The notes under the pieces are model-generated. The model was given only the letters and a program-made list of their open reading frames with translations, was not told the DNA's origin and ran no database searches. A stretch of DNA of 46,318 nucleotides from Acidobacteriota bacterium (GTDB lineage: Bacteria > Acidobacteriota > Vicinamibacteria > Fen-336). Shown here one piece after another: positions 9,601-17,850 of this stretch. The stretch covers positions 7,154-53,471 of the forward strand of contig QHVM01000042.1 in the NCBI GenBank assembly GCA_003223555.1, given 5' to 3'. Position numbers and translations under genes: made by a program. The stretch's first letter is position 1. Every line of letters begins with the position of its first letter.

Positions 9601-10146
9601 CTAGGTCGCGAGCCAGGCCTCGACCAGCGTCCGGACCTTGGCCCCTTCGAACCGGCGGCGCACCGCATCGAGCACGCGCAGCCGGATGCCGCTGCCCGCG
9701 GCGTAGAAGCCGATCCAGTACGGTACGTGGAGGTCCAGCGGGATGCGCTCGGCCTGGAAGCGCAGGCCGCGGACACGGAAGAAGCCGGCCTGGAAGACCT
9801 GCCGGCGGAGCTTGTGCTCCAGCAGCGCGGACGCGCGGTCCTCCCCGAGGGCGGCCGGGGGGCGGTTCCGTGTCTCGACCGCGACCAGATCGGCGCCGAC
9901 CGGGGGCCGCTCGAAGCGGTACAGGTCGAGCGACCCGTTCACGGCATCCAGGGCGAGCCAGGACCGCTCGCGCCGGGGACCGTTGACGATCTCCACCTCG
10001 TAGAGCTGGAACGGGAGGTAGACCTCCGCCACCGACCGCAGCGCGCCCGCGCCGAGCCGGTGCAGCAGGCCAGCGACGCCGCCCCGGAACTTCTCTATCG
10101 CCTCCTCCCGGGTGACGTTGGGCCTCAGGCTGTGGATGGCGGGCAC
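9601..10146 (-). CDS. Conserved-looking hypothetical protein, 181 residues
   Basis: It starts with GTG at 10146, 8 bases after the transporter stop; no ATG is available and the ribosome site is weak, so coupling to the upstream gene is likely. The sequence is coherent: helix TREEAIEKFRGG, a beta-rich part YLPFQLYEVEIV...SWLALDAVNGSLDLYRFE, then HVPYWIGFYAAGSG and a C-terminal helix VRTLVEAWLAT. There is no signal peptide and no clear membrane span, hence probably cytoplasmic or membrane-associated. I do not recognise the family. Position suggests a partner of the SSS symporter, but nothing in the sequence proves it. Confidence 0.7.
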   Translation of the reverse strand: MPAIHSLRPNVTREEAIEKFRGGVAGLLHRLGAGALRSVAEVYLPFQLYEVEIVNGPRRERSWLALDAVNGSLDLYRFERPPVGADLVAVETRNRPPAALGEDRASALLEHKLRRQVFQAGFFRVRGLRFQAERIPLDLHVPYWIGFYAAGSGIRLRVLDAVRRRFEGAKVRTLVEAWLAT

Positions 10147-10154
10147 GGATCGGC

Positions 10155-11843
10155 CTATCGGAAATAGATCCACAGGCCGATCACGGTCGCGAGCAGCGCG
10201 CCGCTGAACGCCACGTTCACCCGATGCTCGAAGCGGGTCTCTCGCGCGAGCGTGTGCACCGGCGCGACGGCCGCGGTGTCGATCTTCTCGTCCACCGTGG
10301 CGAACGTGAGACCGGCCAGCTTCTTCCGCTCGGGGGCCGGCGTCATCAGGCTCACCGCCACCAGGACCGCGGCGCAGACCACGAACATCAGGATCGCATA
10401 GTGGAGGAAATTCAGGTCCACGAGCCACCGCAGGGCGGGCGAGGTGTAGTGGCGGCTCTTGTCCAGGACCTCGAACACGAAGCGCACGGCGCCCATGACG
10501 AAGCCGGCCAGGAGGGAGCAGATGGCGCCGGTGCCGTTCAGCCGCGGCCACAGGATGCCGAAGATGAAGCAGACGGCGATGGGCGGGCTGATGTAGGCCT
10601 GCACGCTCTGCAGGTAGATGTAGAGCTGCGAGCTGAGCAGGTGGATGAAGGGCACCCAGAGCAGCCCCAGCACGACCATGACGCCGGTCGCGATCCGGCC
10701 GAAGTTCACGAGCTGGCGCTCCGACGCGGCCGGCCGCAGCTTCTGGTAGAAGTCGAGGGTGACCATCGTGGAGGCGGAGTTGAAGACGGCGCTCATGGCG
10801 CCCATCAGCGCCGCCAGCAGGGCCGCGATCATCAGGCCCACCAGGCCGCGCGGGAGCAGGTTCACGACCAGCGTCGGGTACGCGATGTCGCCGTTGGTGA
10901 CCTGGCCGTTCTCGATCTTGAAGAGCTGCGGATAGAGGGCGAAGGCGATCAGGCCGGGCAGCACCAGGATGAACACGGGCAGGATCTTCAAGAACCCGGC
11001 GAAGATCGTGCCCGCCTTGGCGTGCCCCTCGTCCCTGGCCGACAGCACGCGCTGCACGATCACCTGGTCGGTGCACCAGTACCATATGCCGAGGATGGGG
11101 GCCCCCAGGAAGATGCCCGTCCAGGGAAACGCCGGGTGGCTGATCGGCTTGATCATGCTCAGGTAGTCGGCGGGCACGGCCGCGCGCAGGCCGGCGAACC
11201 CGCCCACCCGGTCGAGGCCGATCCAGGTGAGCGCCACCGCGCCGGCGAGCAGCACCAGGGTCTGGACGAGGTCCGTGTAGATGACGGCCGCCAGCCCTCC
11301 GGCGACGGTGTAGATCCCGGTCGCGACGACCAGCAGGATGGCCGCCGTCATGGGGCTCCACCCGACCACCCGCTCCAGGACGATCGCCGCCGCGTAGAGG
11401 TGCACGGAGATCTTCGTGAAGATGTAGGCGAGGACGGAGATGCTGGCCAGGTAGACGCTGCACTGGCGGTTGAAGCGGCGCTCCAGGAACTCCGGCATCG
11501 TGAACACGTTCGAGCGCAGGTAGAAGGGCACGAACACCCACCCCAGGATCAACAGGATCAGGCAGGCCAGCCACTCGAAGTGGCCCACGGCCAGGCCCGA
11601 GGTGGCCCCCGAGCCGGCGAGCCCGATGAAGTGCTCGGTCGAGATGTTGGAGACGAAGAGCGAGGCCCCGATCGCGAACCAGCCCACGTTGCGGCTGGCC
11701 AGGAAGTAATCCTCCGAGGTACGCTCCTTCAGCGAGAAGTAGAAGCCGATCCCGAAGACGATCATGAAGTACGCAGCGATGATGCCGATGTCCACCGGCT
11801 CCAGGGTCCGGTGGCTGACCGCCCCCGCCGCCGCGAAGAGCAT
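10155..11843 (-). CDS. Sodium:solute symporter (SSS family), SGLT-like
   Basis: A 562-residue inner-membrane protein with roughly 14 hydrophobic segments. The N-terminal YFMIVFGIGFYFSLKERTSEDYFLASRNV and SLFVSNISTEHFIGLAGSGA are the SSS fold opening with the conserved Na-site region; IPEFLERRF-like FTMPEFLERRF follows. This subgroup commonly moves sugars or inositol, which fits the surroundings. ATG 11843 has GGAGGG 5 bases upstream and is preferred to the ATG at 11891, which precedes the promoter. It is followed after 8 bases by the 181-residue unknown protein. Confidence 0.92.
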   Translation of the reverse strand: MLFAAAGAVSHRTLEPVDIGIIAAYFMIVFGIGFYFSLKERTSEDYFLASRNVGWFAIGASLFVSNISTEHFIGLAGSGATSGLAVGHFEWLACLILLILGWVFVPFYLRSNVFTMPEFLERRFNRQCSVYLASISVLAYIFTKISVHLYAAAIVLERVVGWSPMTAAILLVVATGIYTVAGGLAAVIYTDLVQTLVLLAGAVALTWIGLDRVGGFAGLRAAVPADYLSMIKPISHPAFPWTGIFLGAPILGIWYWCTDQVIVQRVLSARDEGHAKAGTIFAGFLKILPVFILVLPGLIAFALYPQLFKIENGQVTNGDIAYPTLVVNLLPRGLVGLMIAALLAALMGAMSAVFNSASTMVTLDFYQKLRPAASERQLVNFGRIATGVMVVLGLLWVPFIHLLSSQLYIYLQSVQAYISPPIAVCFIFGILWPRLNGTGAICSLLAGFVMGAVRFVFEVLDKSRHYTSPALRWLVDLNFLHYAILMFVVCAAVLVAVSLMTPAPERKKLAGLTFATVDEKIDTAAVAPVHTLARETRFEHRVNVAFSGALLATVIGLWIYFR

Positions 11844-11874
11844 GGTTCCCTCCCGAGGCTTGTCGGTCGCGCAC

Positions 11875-11902
11875 TGTATATCAAGGGGCAAGCCTCCGGC
11901 AA
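11875..11902 (-). promoter_or_regulatory. Sigma-70-like promoter for the symporter operon
   Basis: On the minus strand TTGCCG (11902-11897), a 16-base spacer and TATACA (11880-11875) form a good promoter. It lies 32 bases before the symporter ATG at 11843, leaving a leader of about 25 bases. The rest of the 11903-12073 gap shows no gene; it holds a short hairpin GCGACC-TGG-GGTCGC at 12051-12065 without a T-run. Confidence 0.55.
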
Positions 11903-12073
11903 TCCTTCTCGAGGCCCGGGTGTCGAAGGCCGTGATCCCGCGGGCCGGCTTCCGGTGAGCGTCACTCCGCGGCCGACCTTCTTCCGCTCGGAGCGCGGGC
12001 GGCGGCGGGGACCCTCGCCCGGCTCGGCGGACCGGCCGACTCGCTGAGATGCGACCTGGGGTCGCGTCGACGG

Positions 12074-12931
12074 TCAGGATGACCGCGTCTTCAGGTCACC
12101 GCGGAAGAAATCGTCGAGGTCGGCGAAGGGCACCGAGCCGTCGAAGCCGGCGAAGCTGCCCTCGGCCATCGCGGTCGCCGCTCGGATGAAGCCGGTCCAC
12201 GCCGTGCGGGCGAGCGCGGAGCCGACGCTCACGCGCCGCACGCCCAGCTCGGCGAGGTCGGAGAACCGGAGGCCGGCGCTCGAGCCCATCAGGACGTTGA
12301 CCGGCTTCGGCGCCACCGCGGCCACGATCTCCTCGATGTCCTCGCGCTCGCGAGCGCCCGGGGCGTAGAGCACGTCGGCGCCCGCCTGGGCATAGGCCTG
12401 CAGCCGGCGGATCGACTCCTTGAGCGGCTCCGGATGGCGGACCAGATAGCACTCGGCGCGGCCGGTCAGCAGGACGCCCGCCCGCAACGCGTCGATCGCG
12501 GAGCGAGCCGCCTGGATGCGCTCGACCGCGCGCGGCAGGTCGTGGAGCGGCCGGCCGGCATTCCCGCTGGCGTCCTCGATGGAAAGCCCGGCGACGCCCG
12601 TCTCCACGCAGCGCCGCACGTTGTCGGCGACCCCGGCCGGCTCGTCCGCATAGCCGGCCTGGAAGTCGGCGTTCACCGGCAGCCCCGCCGCGGCGACGAT
12701 GTCGCCGACGTGGGCGAGGGCCATGTCGAGCGGCACGGCTTCCTCCCCGTCCGGCCGCCCGCGCGAGAACGCGAAGCCCGCGCTGGTGGTGGCGAGCGCC
12801 TGGTAGCCGAGATGGCGCAGGTAGCGCGCGGTGCCGGCGTCCCACGGGTTCGGGATGATGAAGCAGCCGCTGTCGTGGAGCCGGCGGAAGGCGGCGCGGA
12901 GCTCGACGAGGTCAGGCCGATCGGCGCTCAT
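12074..12931 (-). CDS. Isocitrate lyase/PEP mutase family enzyme
   Basis: A 285-residue cytoplasmic TIM-barrel enzyme that makes or breaks C-C or C-P bonds next to a carboxylate. Family marks: FIIPNPWDAGTARYL near the N terminus, ATTSAGFAFSRGRPDG, the metal-binding stretch VNADFQAGYAD, GLSIEDASG and TGRAECYL. The usual lyase KKCGH-type loop is absent; the group typically annotated this way includes 2-methylisocitrate- and oxaloacetate-type lyases of unknown substrate. ATG 12931 is preferred because the upstream extension to 13030 runs into the divergent promoter. It is divergently arranged with the DinB gene. Confidence 0.88.
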   Translation of the reverse strand: MSADRPDLVELRAAFRRLHDSGCFIIPNPWDAGTARYLRHLGYQALATTSAGFAFSRGRPDGEEAVPLDMALAHVGDIVAAAGLPVNADFQAGYADEPAGVADNVRRCVETGVAGLSIEDASGNAGRPLHDLPRAVERIQAARSAIDALRAGVLLTGRAECYLVRHPEPLKESIRRLQAYAQAGADVLYAPGAREREDIEEIVAAVAPKPVNVLMGSSAGLRFSDLAELGVRRVSVGSALARTAWTGFIRAATAMAEGSFAGFDGSVPFADLDDFFRGDLKTRSS

Positions 12932-13028
12932 GGGATCTCGCTCGCGTAGTCGCGGGCCGACAATCATGACACACCCTGACGTGCATCGAAGAATGGTATA
13001 GGGATGGGGGAGTCGACAAGGAGGCCGC

Positions 13029-13535
13029 ATGAAGATGACCGACCTGTTCCTTGCTCAACTGGAGAGGGAAGCTCCCCTGATACGCCGCGCGCTGGAGCAC
13101 GTGCCCGAGGGCCGCCCGGACTGGAAGCCGCACGAGAAGTCGATGCCGCTGGGCTACCTGTCGACGCTGGTCGCGACGATGCCGTCGTGGCTCGCCATGG
13201 CGGTCAAGCAGGACGAGCTGGATCTGCGGCCACCGGGCGGCGCGCCGCCCACGCCGCGGTCGCCGAGCACGAGCCGGGAGCTGCTCCAGGCGCTCGACGA
13301 CTCCGTCGCCAAGGGGCGGGACGCGCTGGCGAGTACGTCGGACGAGCACTTGATGACGCCCTGGCGGCTGCTGGTCGCCGGGCGTGTGGTCATGGAGCAG
13401 CCGCGGCACGTCGTCCTGAGCGACACGTTCACCCACCTGGCGCACCACCGGGGCCAGTTGACCGTGTACCTGCGGCTCAACGACGTGCCGGTGCCGGCGA
13501 TCTACGGACCGTCCGCGGACGACGGACGATTCTAG
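13029..13535 (+). CDS. DinB-family (DUF664-like) four-helix protein
   Basis: A 168-residue protein; ATG 13029 has AAGGAGG 5 bases upstream. DinB-like proteins are four-helix bundles binding a metal with three His; candidates are the His in EHVPEGRPDW/PHEKS and the pair in FTHLAHHRGQL near residue 140, the family's most constant site. Such proteins act as thiol (bacillithiol/mycothiol) transferases or have unknown roles. A likely promoter with extended -10 TGGTATAGG lies near 12993-13003 in the 97-base divergent gap to the PEP-mutase-like gene. Confidence 0.87.
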   Translation: MKMTDLFLAQLEREAPLIRRALEHVPEGRPDWKPHEKSMPLGYLSTLVATMPSWLAMAVKQDELDLRPPGGAPPTPRSPSTSRELLQALDDSVAKGRDALASTSDEHLMTPWRLLVAGRVVMEQPRHVVLSDTFTHLAHHRGQLTVYLRLNDVPVPAIYGPSADDGRF

Positions 13536-13541
13536 ATACGC

Positions 13542-13564
13542 GAATGCGGCGCGCTCCGCTCCGC
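13542..13564 (+). repeat. 23-base GC-rich repeat shared with 43124-43146
   Basis: A 23-base segment beginning GAATGCGGCG and ending GCTCCGCTCCGC recurs at 43124-43146 with a single difference (C versus A at the eleventh base). It lies in the 90-base gap between the DinB and TPR genes, which otherwise contains no gene. It probably belongs to a dispersed intergenic repeat family different from the GTGAA-loop element, although both occur side by side near 43.1 kb. Confidence 0.6.
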
Positions 13565-13625
13565 GCTCGGCACGCTGCTGGGCGGTCCTCTGGCTTGGCC
13601 GTCCGCGCTGATGTAGAACTAGGCC

Positions 13626-15185
13626 GTGATCCCCTCCCGGGCCGGGTGCCGGCTGGTCCTGGCCGGGCTGGTCCTGGCCACCGCGGGCCCGGCCGCCGGT
13701 CAGCCCGCCGCGTCACAAGCGCGCGCCCGGTCGCTCCTCGCCGAGGGCATGAGCCTGCTCCAGGCGCAGCGCATCGAGCAGGCCCGCGACCGCTTCGAGC
13801 AGACGCTCCGGCTGGATCCGACGTTGGCCGACGCCCACTACATGCTGGGCTGGCTGCGCGAGCGGGACGGCGACCTCGAGGCCGCGGCGGCCTCCTATCT
13901 GGAGGCCCTCCGGTACGCGCCCGAGATGGCCGAGGCGCGCGACCGGCTCGGGTTCGTCCGCGGCCAGCAGGGCCGGACCCAGGACGCGATCGCCGAGTTC
14001 GAGAAGGCGACCCTCGCGAAGCCCGGCCTCTTCGACGCGTGGTACCACCTCGGCGCGACGCGGTGGTGGACGGGCGACGCCGCGGCGGCCCTCCCCGCGC
14101 TGCGGCAGGCGGTCAAGCTCAAGCCCGACCACGCCGAGGCCCGCTACTACCTCGGGCTCGCGCTCGAGCACGAGGGCGACCTCGTCGCGGCGATGGCCAG
14201 CCTGCGCCGGGCCGTGAAGCTCGCCCCCACGCTGGCGGTCGCGCACCTGCGCCTCGGCGTGACGCTGCATGAGATGGGGGACGCGGAAGGGGCGGTGGCC
14301 GAGCTGCGCAAGGCGGTCGCGCTGGACCCCGACCTGGCCGACGCCCGCAACAGCCTGGGCCTCGCCCTCGTCAAGAAGGGCGAGGCGGACGAGGCAGTGG
14401 CGACGTTCCAGGCGCTCGTGAAGAGCCAGCCCGACAACCGGGTGGCCCGCCACAACCTCGGCAGCGCGCTGCTGCAGAAGGGCGACCTCGAGGCCGCGGT
14501 GGCGGTCTACCGCGAGCTGGCCGCCCTCGACCCGCCGAGCGCCGAGGCCTTCTACAACCTGGGCATGGCCCTCAAGCAGCGGGACGACTTCGCCGGCGCG
14601 GAGGAGGCGCTGCGCAAGGCGGTGGCCCTCGATCCCGCGCTGCCCGAGGCCCACTACACGCTCGGCGTCGTGTTGTGGCAGACGGGACGGGCGGAAGAGG
14701 CGGCCCAGGCTTTCCAGACCGCCATCGCCCGACAACCCGCCGACGCCGCCGCCCGCTACATGCTGGGGACGGTGCTGAAGCAGCAGGGCAGGCTGGAGGA
14801 GGCCCTGGCGCAGTTCCGGGAGGCCATCGTGCGCCTGGACTCCGCCGAGCCGCACCTCGGCATCGGCCAGATCCTGCAGCAGCGCGGCGACCGCGAGGGC
14901 GCCGCGGCCGCCTTCGCGGAGGCCGAGCGGCTCAACCAGAAGAAGGCCGACGTCCAGGCGGCCGCCTTCGCGGCCAGCGCCGGCCGGAGCAAGCTGGCCA
15001 GCGGCGACGTCCCGGGGGCCATCGCCAGCTTCCGCGTAGCGGTGCGCCTCGCCCCCGAGGACGCCCAGGCGCACTACCAGCTCGGCCTCGCCCTGCGCCG
15101 GACGGGGGCGCTGGGGGAGGCGCGCCGGGAGCTGGCCGCGGCCCGCCGCCTCGCTCCCTATCTCCAGGACCCGGAAGGAAGATGA
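13626..15185 (+). CDS. Exported tetratricopeptide-repeat protein
   Basis: 519 residues from a GTG start. A signal peptide (RLVLAGLVLATAGPAAGQPA) is followed by about 13 consecutive 34-residue TPR units running almost to the C terminus (repeating pattern such as AEARYYLGLALEHEGDLVAA and AEAFYNLGMALKQRDDFAGA), forming a superhelical protein-binding scaffold in the periplasm. No enzyme domain is attached. The stop is 10 bases before the Tat-exported oxidoreductase, so they are probably one operon. Its partner proteins are unknown; sugar-converting exported enzymes downstream are candidates by position. Confidence 0.9.
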   Translation: MIPSRAGCRLVLAGLVLATAGPAAGQPAASQARARSLLAEGMSLLQAQRIEQARDRFEQTLRLDPTLADAHYMLGWLRERDGDLEAAAASYLEALRYAPEMAEARDRLGFVRGQQGRTQDAIAEFEKATLAKPGLFDAWYHLGATRWWTGDAAAALPALRQAVKLKPDHAEARYYLGLALEHEGDLVAAMASLRRAVKLAPTLAVAHLRLGVTLHEMGDAEGAVAELRKAVALDPDLADARNSLGLALVKKGEADEAVATFQALVKSQPDNRVARHNLGSALLQKGDLEAAVAVYRELAALDPPSAEAFYNLGMALKQRDDFAGAEEALRKAVALDPALPEAHYTLGVVLWQTGRAEEAAQAFQTAIARQPADAAARYMLGTVLKQQGRLEEALAQFREAIVRLDSAEPHLGIGQILQQRGDREGAAAAFAEAERLNQKKADVQAAAFAASAGRSKLASGDVPGAIASFRVAVRLAPEDAQAHYQLGLALRRTGALGEARRELAAARRLAPYLQDPEGR

Positions 15186-15195
15186 GGAGGACCTG

Positions 15196-16563
15196 ATGTC
15201 CAGCGGATCGAAGACGTCGCGCCGCGAGTTCCTGAAACTGGCCACTGCGACCACCGTCGCGTCCGCGTCCAACGTCCGCTTCCTCGACGCCCAGGAGGCG
15301 CAGACGGTCCAACCGGGGGAGCGGGTCGGCCTCGCCACGATCGGCCTCGGCGGCCAGGGAACGAGCGACACCAAGGCGGCCCTCAAGACGTCGGGGGTGG
15401 AGCTGGTGGCGGTGGCCGACCTCTACGACGGCCGCCTGGCCCGGGCCAAGGAGACCTTCGGCGACAAGGTCGTCACCACCCGCGAGTACAAGGAGGTTCT
15501 GGCCCGGCCCGACGTGGACGCCGTCATCATCGCCACGTCCGACCACTGGCACGTGCCGATCGCCGTCGAAGCGCTGGCCGCCGGCAAGCACGTCTACTGC
15601 GAGAAGCCGATGGTCCAGCATTGGGAGGAAGGACACCAGATCATCGAAGCCCAGAAGAAGTCGAGCCGGATCGTGCAGGTGGGCAGCCAGCGCGTCAGCT
15701 CGGTCGTGTACCTGAAGGCGCGCGACCTGCTCGCCGGCGGCGCGATCGGCGAGCTGAACATGATCGACGCCTGGTGGAGCCGCAACTCGGCCATCGGGGC
15801 GTGGCAGTACTCGATTCCCCCCGACGCGTCGCCAGCGACCGTGGATTGGGAGCGCTACCTGGGGCGAGCGCCCCGGCGTCCCTTCGATCCGCTCCGCTTC
15901 TTCCGCTGGCGCAACTACCAGGACTACGGCACCGGCGTGGCGGGCGACCTCTTCGTGCACCTCTTCTCCGGCGTGCACGTGATCACCGGCTCGCTCGGCC
16001 CGACCCGGGTGATGAGCACCGGCGGCCTGCGGTTCTGGAAGGACGGGCGGGACGTGCCCGACGTGATGCTGGGCCTGTTCGACTACCCGAAGACCGACCG
16101 GCACCCGGCCTTCAACCTCGCCCTGCGGGTCAACTTCGCGGAAGGCGGAGGCGACAACTCGGGGCTCCGCTTCGTGGGCAGCGAGGGGGTCATGACGGTG
16201 TCCAACGAGGTGACGCTCAGCAAGCAGGCCCGGCCCCGGGAGCCGGGCTACACGATCGACACCTTCCCCAAGGCGACTCAAGAGCAGTTCCTGAAGGAAT
16301 ACCGGGCCAAGTATCCCGACTCGAGCGCCGAGCTGCTGCCCCTGGAGGTCGAGACCTACCGCCCGCCGCGGGAGTACAACGACACCGAGCACCATTTCCG
16401 GAACTTCTTCGCGTCCATCCGCAGCCGGGCGCCGATGGTCGAGGATGCGGTCTTCGGCCTGCGCGCGGCGGGGCCGGCCGTCGTCTGCAATCTGAGCTAC
16501 TTCGAGGGCCGGCCCTACGTGTGGGACCCGGAGACGATGAAGGCCATGCCGGCGCGCGGCTGA
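15196..16563 (+). CDS. Tat-exported Gfo/Idh/MocA family oxidoreductase
   Basis: 455 residues with a twin-arginine signal (SRREFLKLATATTVASA) and GAGGAGG 6 bases before the ATG. A Rossmann NAD(P)-binding fold follows (VGLATIGLGGQGTSDTKAA), then the family motif EKPM (HVYCEKPMVQHWEEGHQI, about residue 135) and the C-terminal beta-sheet domain. Such enzymes oxidise or epimerise sugars and polyols; Tat export implies folding with tightly bound cofactor in the cytoplasm. A paralogue with the same plan is at 22159-23505. It precedes the LarA-like gene by 11 bases, implying co-transcription. Confidence 0.93.
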   Translation: MSSGSKTSRREFLKLATATTVASASNVRFLDAQEAQTVQPGERVGLATIGLGGQGTSDTKAALKTSGVELVAVADLYDGRLARAKETFGDKVVTTREYKEVLARPDVDAVIIATSDHWHVPIAVEALAAGKHVYCEKPMVQHWEEGHQIIEAQKKSSRIVQVGSQRVSSVVYLKARDLLAGGAIGELNMIDAWWSRNSAIGAWQYSIPPDASPATVDWERYLGRAPRRPFDPLRFFRWRNYQDYGTGVAGDLFVHLFSGVHVITGSLGPTRVMSTGGLRFWKDGRDVPDVMLGLFDYPKTDRHPAFNLALRVNFAEGGGDNSGLRFVGSEGVMTVSNEVTLSKQARPREPGYTIDTFPKATQEQFLKEYRAKYPDSSAELLPLEVETYRPPREYNDTEHHFRNFFASIRSRAPMVEDAVFGLRAAGPAVVCNLSYFEGRPYVWDPETMKAMPARG

Positions 16564-16574
16564 GGGAGGCATAC

Positions 16575-17849
16575 ATGCTGCCCGCCCAGATGCTGGTGGA
16601 AGCGAAGCTGCCCAGCCACGCCCTGGACGACCCGGCCGCGGAGGTGGCGGGGCGGCTCGACGCGTTCCTGGCCGCCGCCGACTGTCGCGACAAGCGCATC
16701 GCGGTCGGGGCGGGCAGCCGCGGCATCGATCGCATCGCGGAGGTGATCCGCGCGGCGGTCGCGACGTTGAAGGCGCGGGGAGCCCGGCCCTTCATCGTCC
16801 CCGCCATGGGCAGCCACGGCGGCGGCACCGCCGAGGGCCAGCTCGAGCTGCTGGACTCGTTCGGCATCAACGAGGCCACGATGGGCGTGCCGCTGCGGTC
16901 CTCCATGGAGGTGGTGGAGCTGGGGCAAACCAGCGCCGGCGAGCCCGTCTTCACCGCCCGCGAGGCGCTGGAGGCCGACGCGGTGCTGCTCGTGAACCGC
17001 GTCAAGCCCCACACCGACTTCGAGAGCGTCCGCGTGGGCAGCGGGCTTCTGAAGATGACGGCGATCGGCCTCGGCAAGGTGGAAGGGGCGGCGGCCGCCC
17101 ACCGGTCGGCCCGGCGCCACGGTTACGAAGAGGCGATCTCCGCGGCGGCCCGGGTGGTCCGCTCGCGCGTGAAGCTGCTGGCCGGGGTGGCCCTGCTCGA
17201 GGACCCCCACCACCGGCTCGCGCGCGTGGAGGTGATCCCGGCCGGCGAGATCGAGGCCCGCGAGCCGGCGCTGCTGGCCCAGGCCCGGACCTGGATGCCG
17301 TCGCTGCCGTTCCCGGACATCGACGTCCTCGTCCTGGACGAGATCGGGAAGAACATCAGCGGCGCCGGCATGGACACGAACATCGTGGGCCGGGGCGTCG
17401 ACGGCATGCCGTTCCAGGCCGCCCGCTCGCGGGCGCGGACGATCTACGTCCGCGGCCTGACCCCCGAGTCGCACGGCAACGCCGTGGGCGTGGGCCTGGC
17501 CGAGGTCGTACGCTCGCAGATCATCGCGCAGATGGACGTCAAGGCCATGTACACGAACGCGCTCTCGGCGATGACGCCGGCCACCGTCCGCGTGCCGATG
17601 CACTTCGACAGCGACGCCGAGTGCCTGAAGGCGATCCTGCGCGTGTCGGGCGCCGACCCCGAGCGGGCGCGGATCGTGCGCGTGCGCAACACGCTCAGCG
17701 TGGACCGGTTCGTGGCCTCGGAGGCCTATGCCCCGGAGATCGCCTCGCGCAGCGACCTGAAGGTCGTGGTCCCGCCCCGGCCGTGGGCGCTCGACGCCCA
17801 GGGGAACTTCGACCCCGCGGAGGACCTGCTGGCCCGGACGCCGGCGTGA
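16575..17849 (+). CDS. LarA-like (DUF2088, nickel-pincer racemase fold) protein
   Basis: 424 residues, ATG 16575 with GGGAGG just upstream. The sequence IVPAMGSHGGGTAEGQLELL (about residues 75-94), VNRVKPHTDFES and the ELIGKNISGAGMD-like DEIGKNISGAGMDTN belong to the lactate-racemase N-terminal family. Characterised relatives use a covalently bound nickel-pincer nucleotide to racemise or epimerise 2-hydroxyacids, including sugar acids. The lar cofactor genes (larB, larC, larE) are not in the window. Placed between a sugar oxidoreductase and an atypical Nramp transporter (stop overlaps within 2 bases of its TTG), it may act on a sugar acid. This particular DUF2088 subgroup has no proven activity that I know of. 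Confidence 0.82.
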   Translation: MLPAQMLVEAKLPSHALDDPAAEVAGRLDAFLAAADCRDKRIAVGAGSRGIDRIAEVIRAAVATLKARGARPFIVPAMGSHGGGTAEGQLELLDSFGINEATMGVPLRSSMEVVELGQTSAGEPVFTAREALEADAVLLVNRVKPHTDFESVRVGSGLLKMTAIGLGKVEGAAAAHRSARRHGYEEAISAAARVVRSRVKLLAGVALLEDPHHRLARVEVIPAGEIEAREPALLAQARTWMPSLPFPDIDVLVLDEIGKNISGAGMDTNIVGRGVDGMPFQAARSRARTIYVRGLTPESHGNAVGVGLAEVVRSQIIAQMDVKAMYTNALSAMTPATVRVPMHFDSDAECLKAILRVSGADPERARIVRVRNTLSVDRFVASEAYAPEIASRSDLKVVVPPRPWALDAQGNFDPAEDLLARTPA

Positions 17850-17850
17850 G

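Noticed and set aside
12051-12065. Terminator after the PEP-mutase-like gene
   Set aside because: The hairpin GCGACC-TGG-GGTCGC is short and has no following T-run on either strand.
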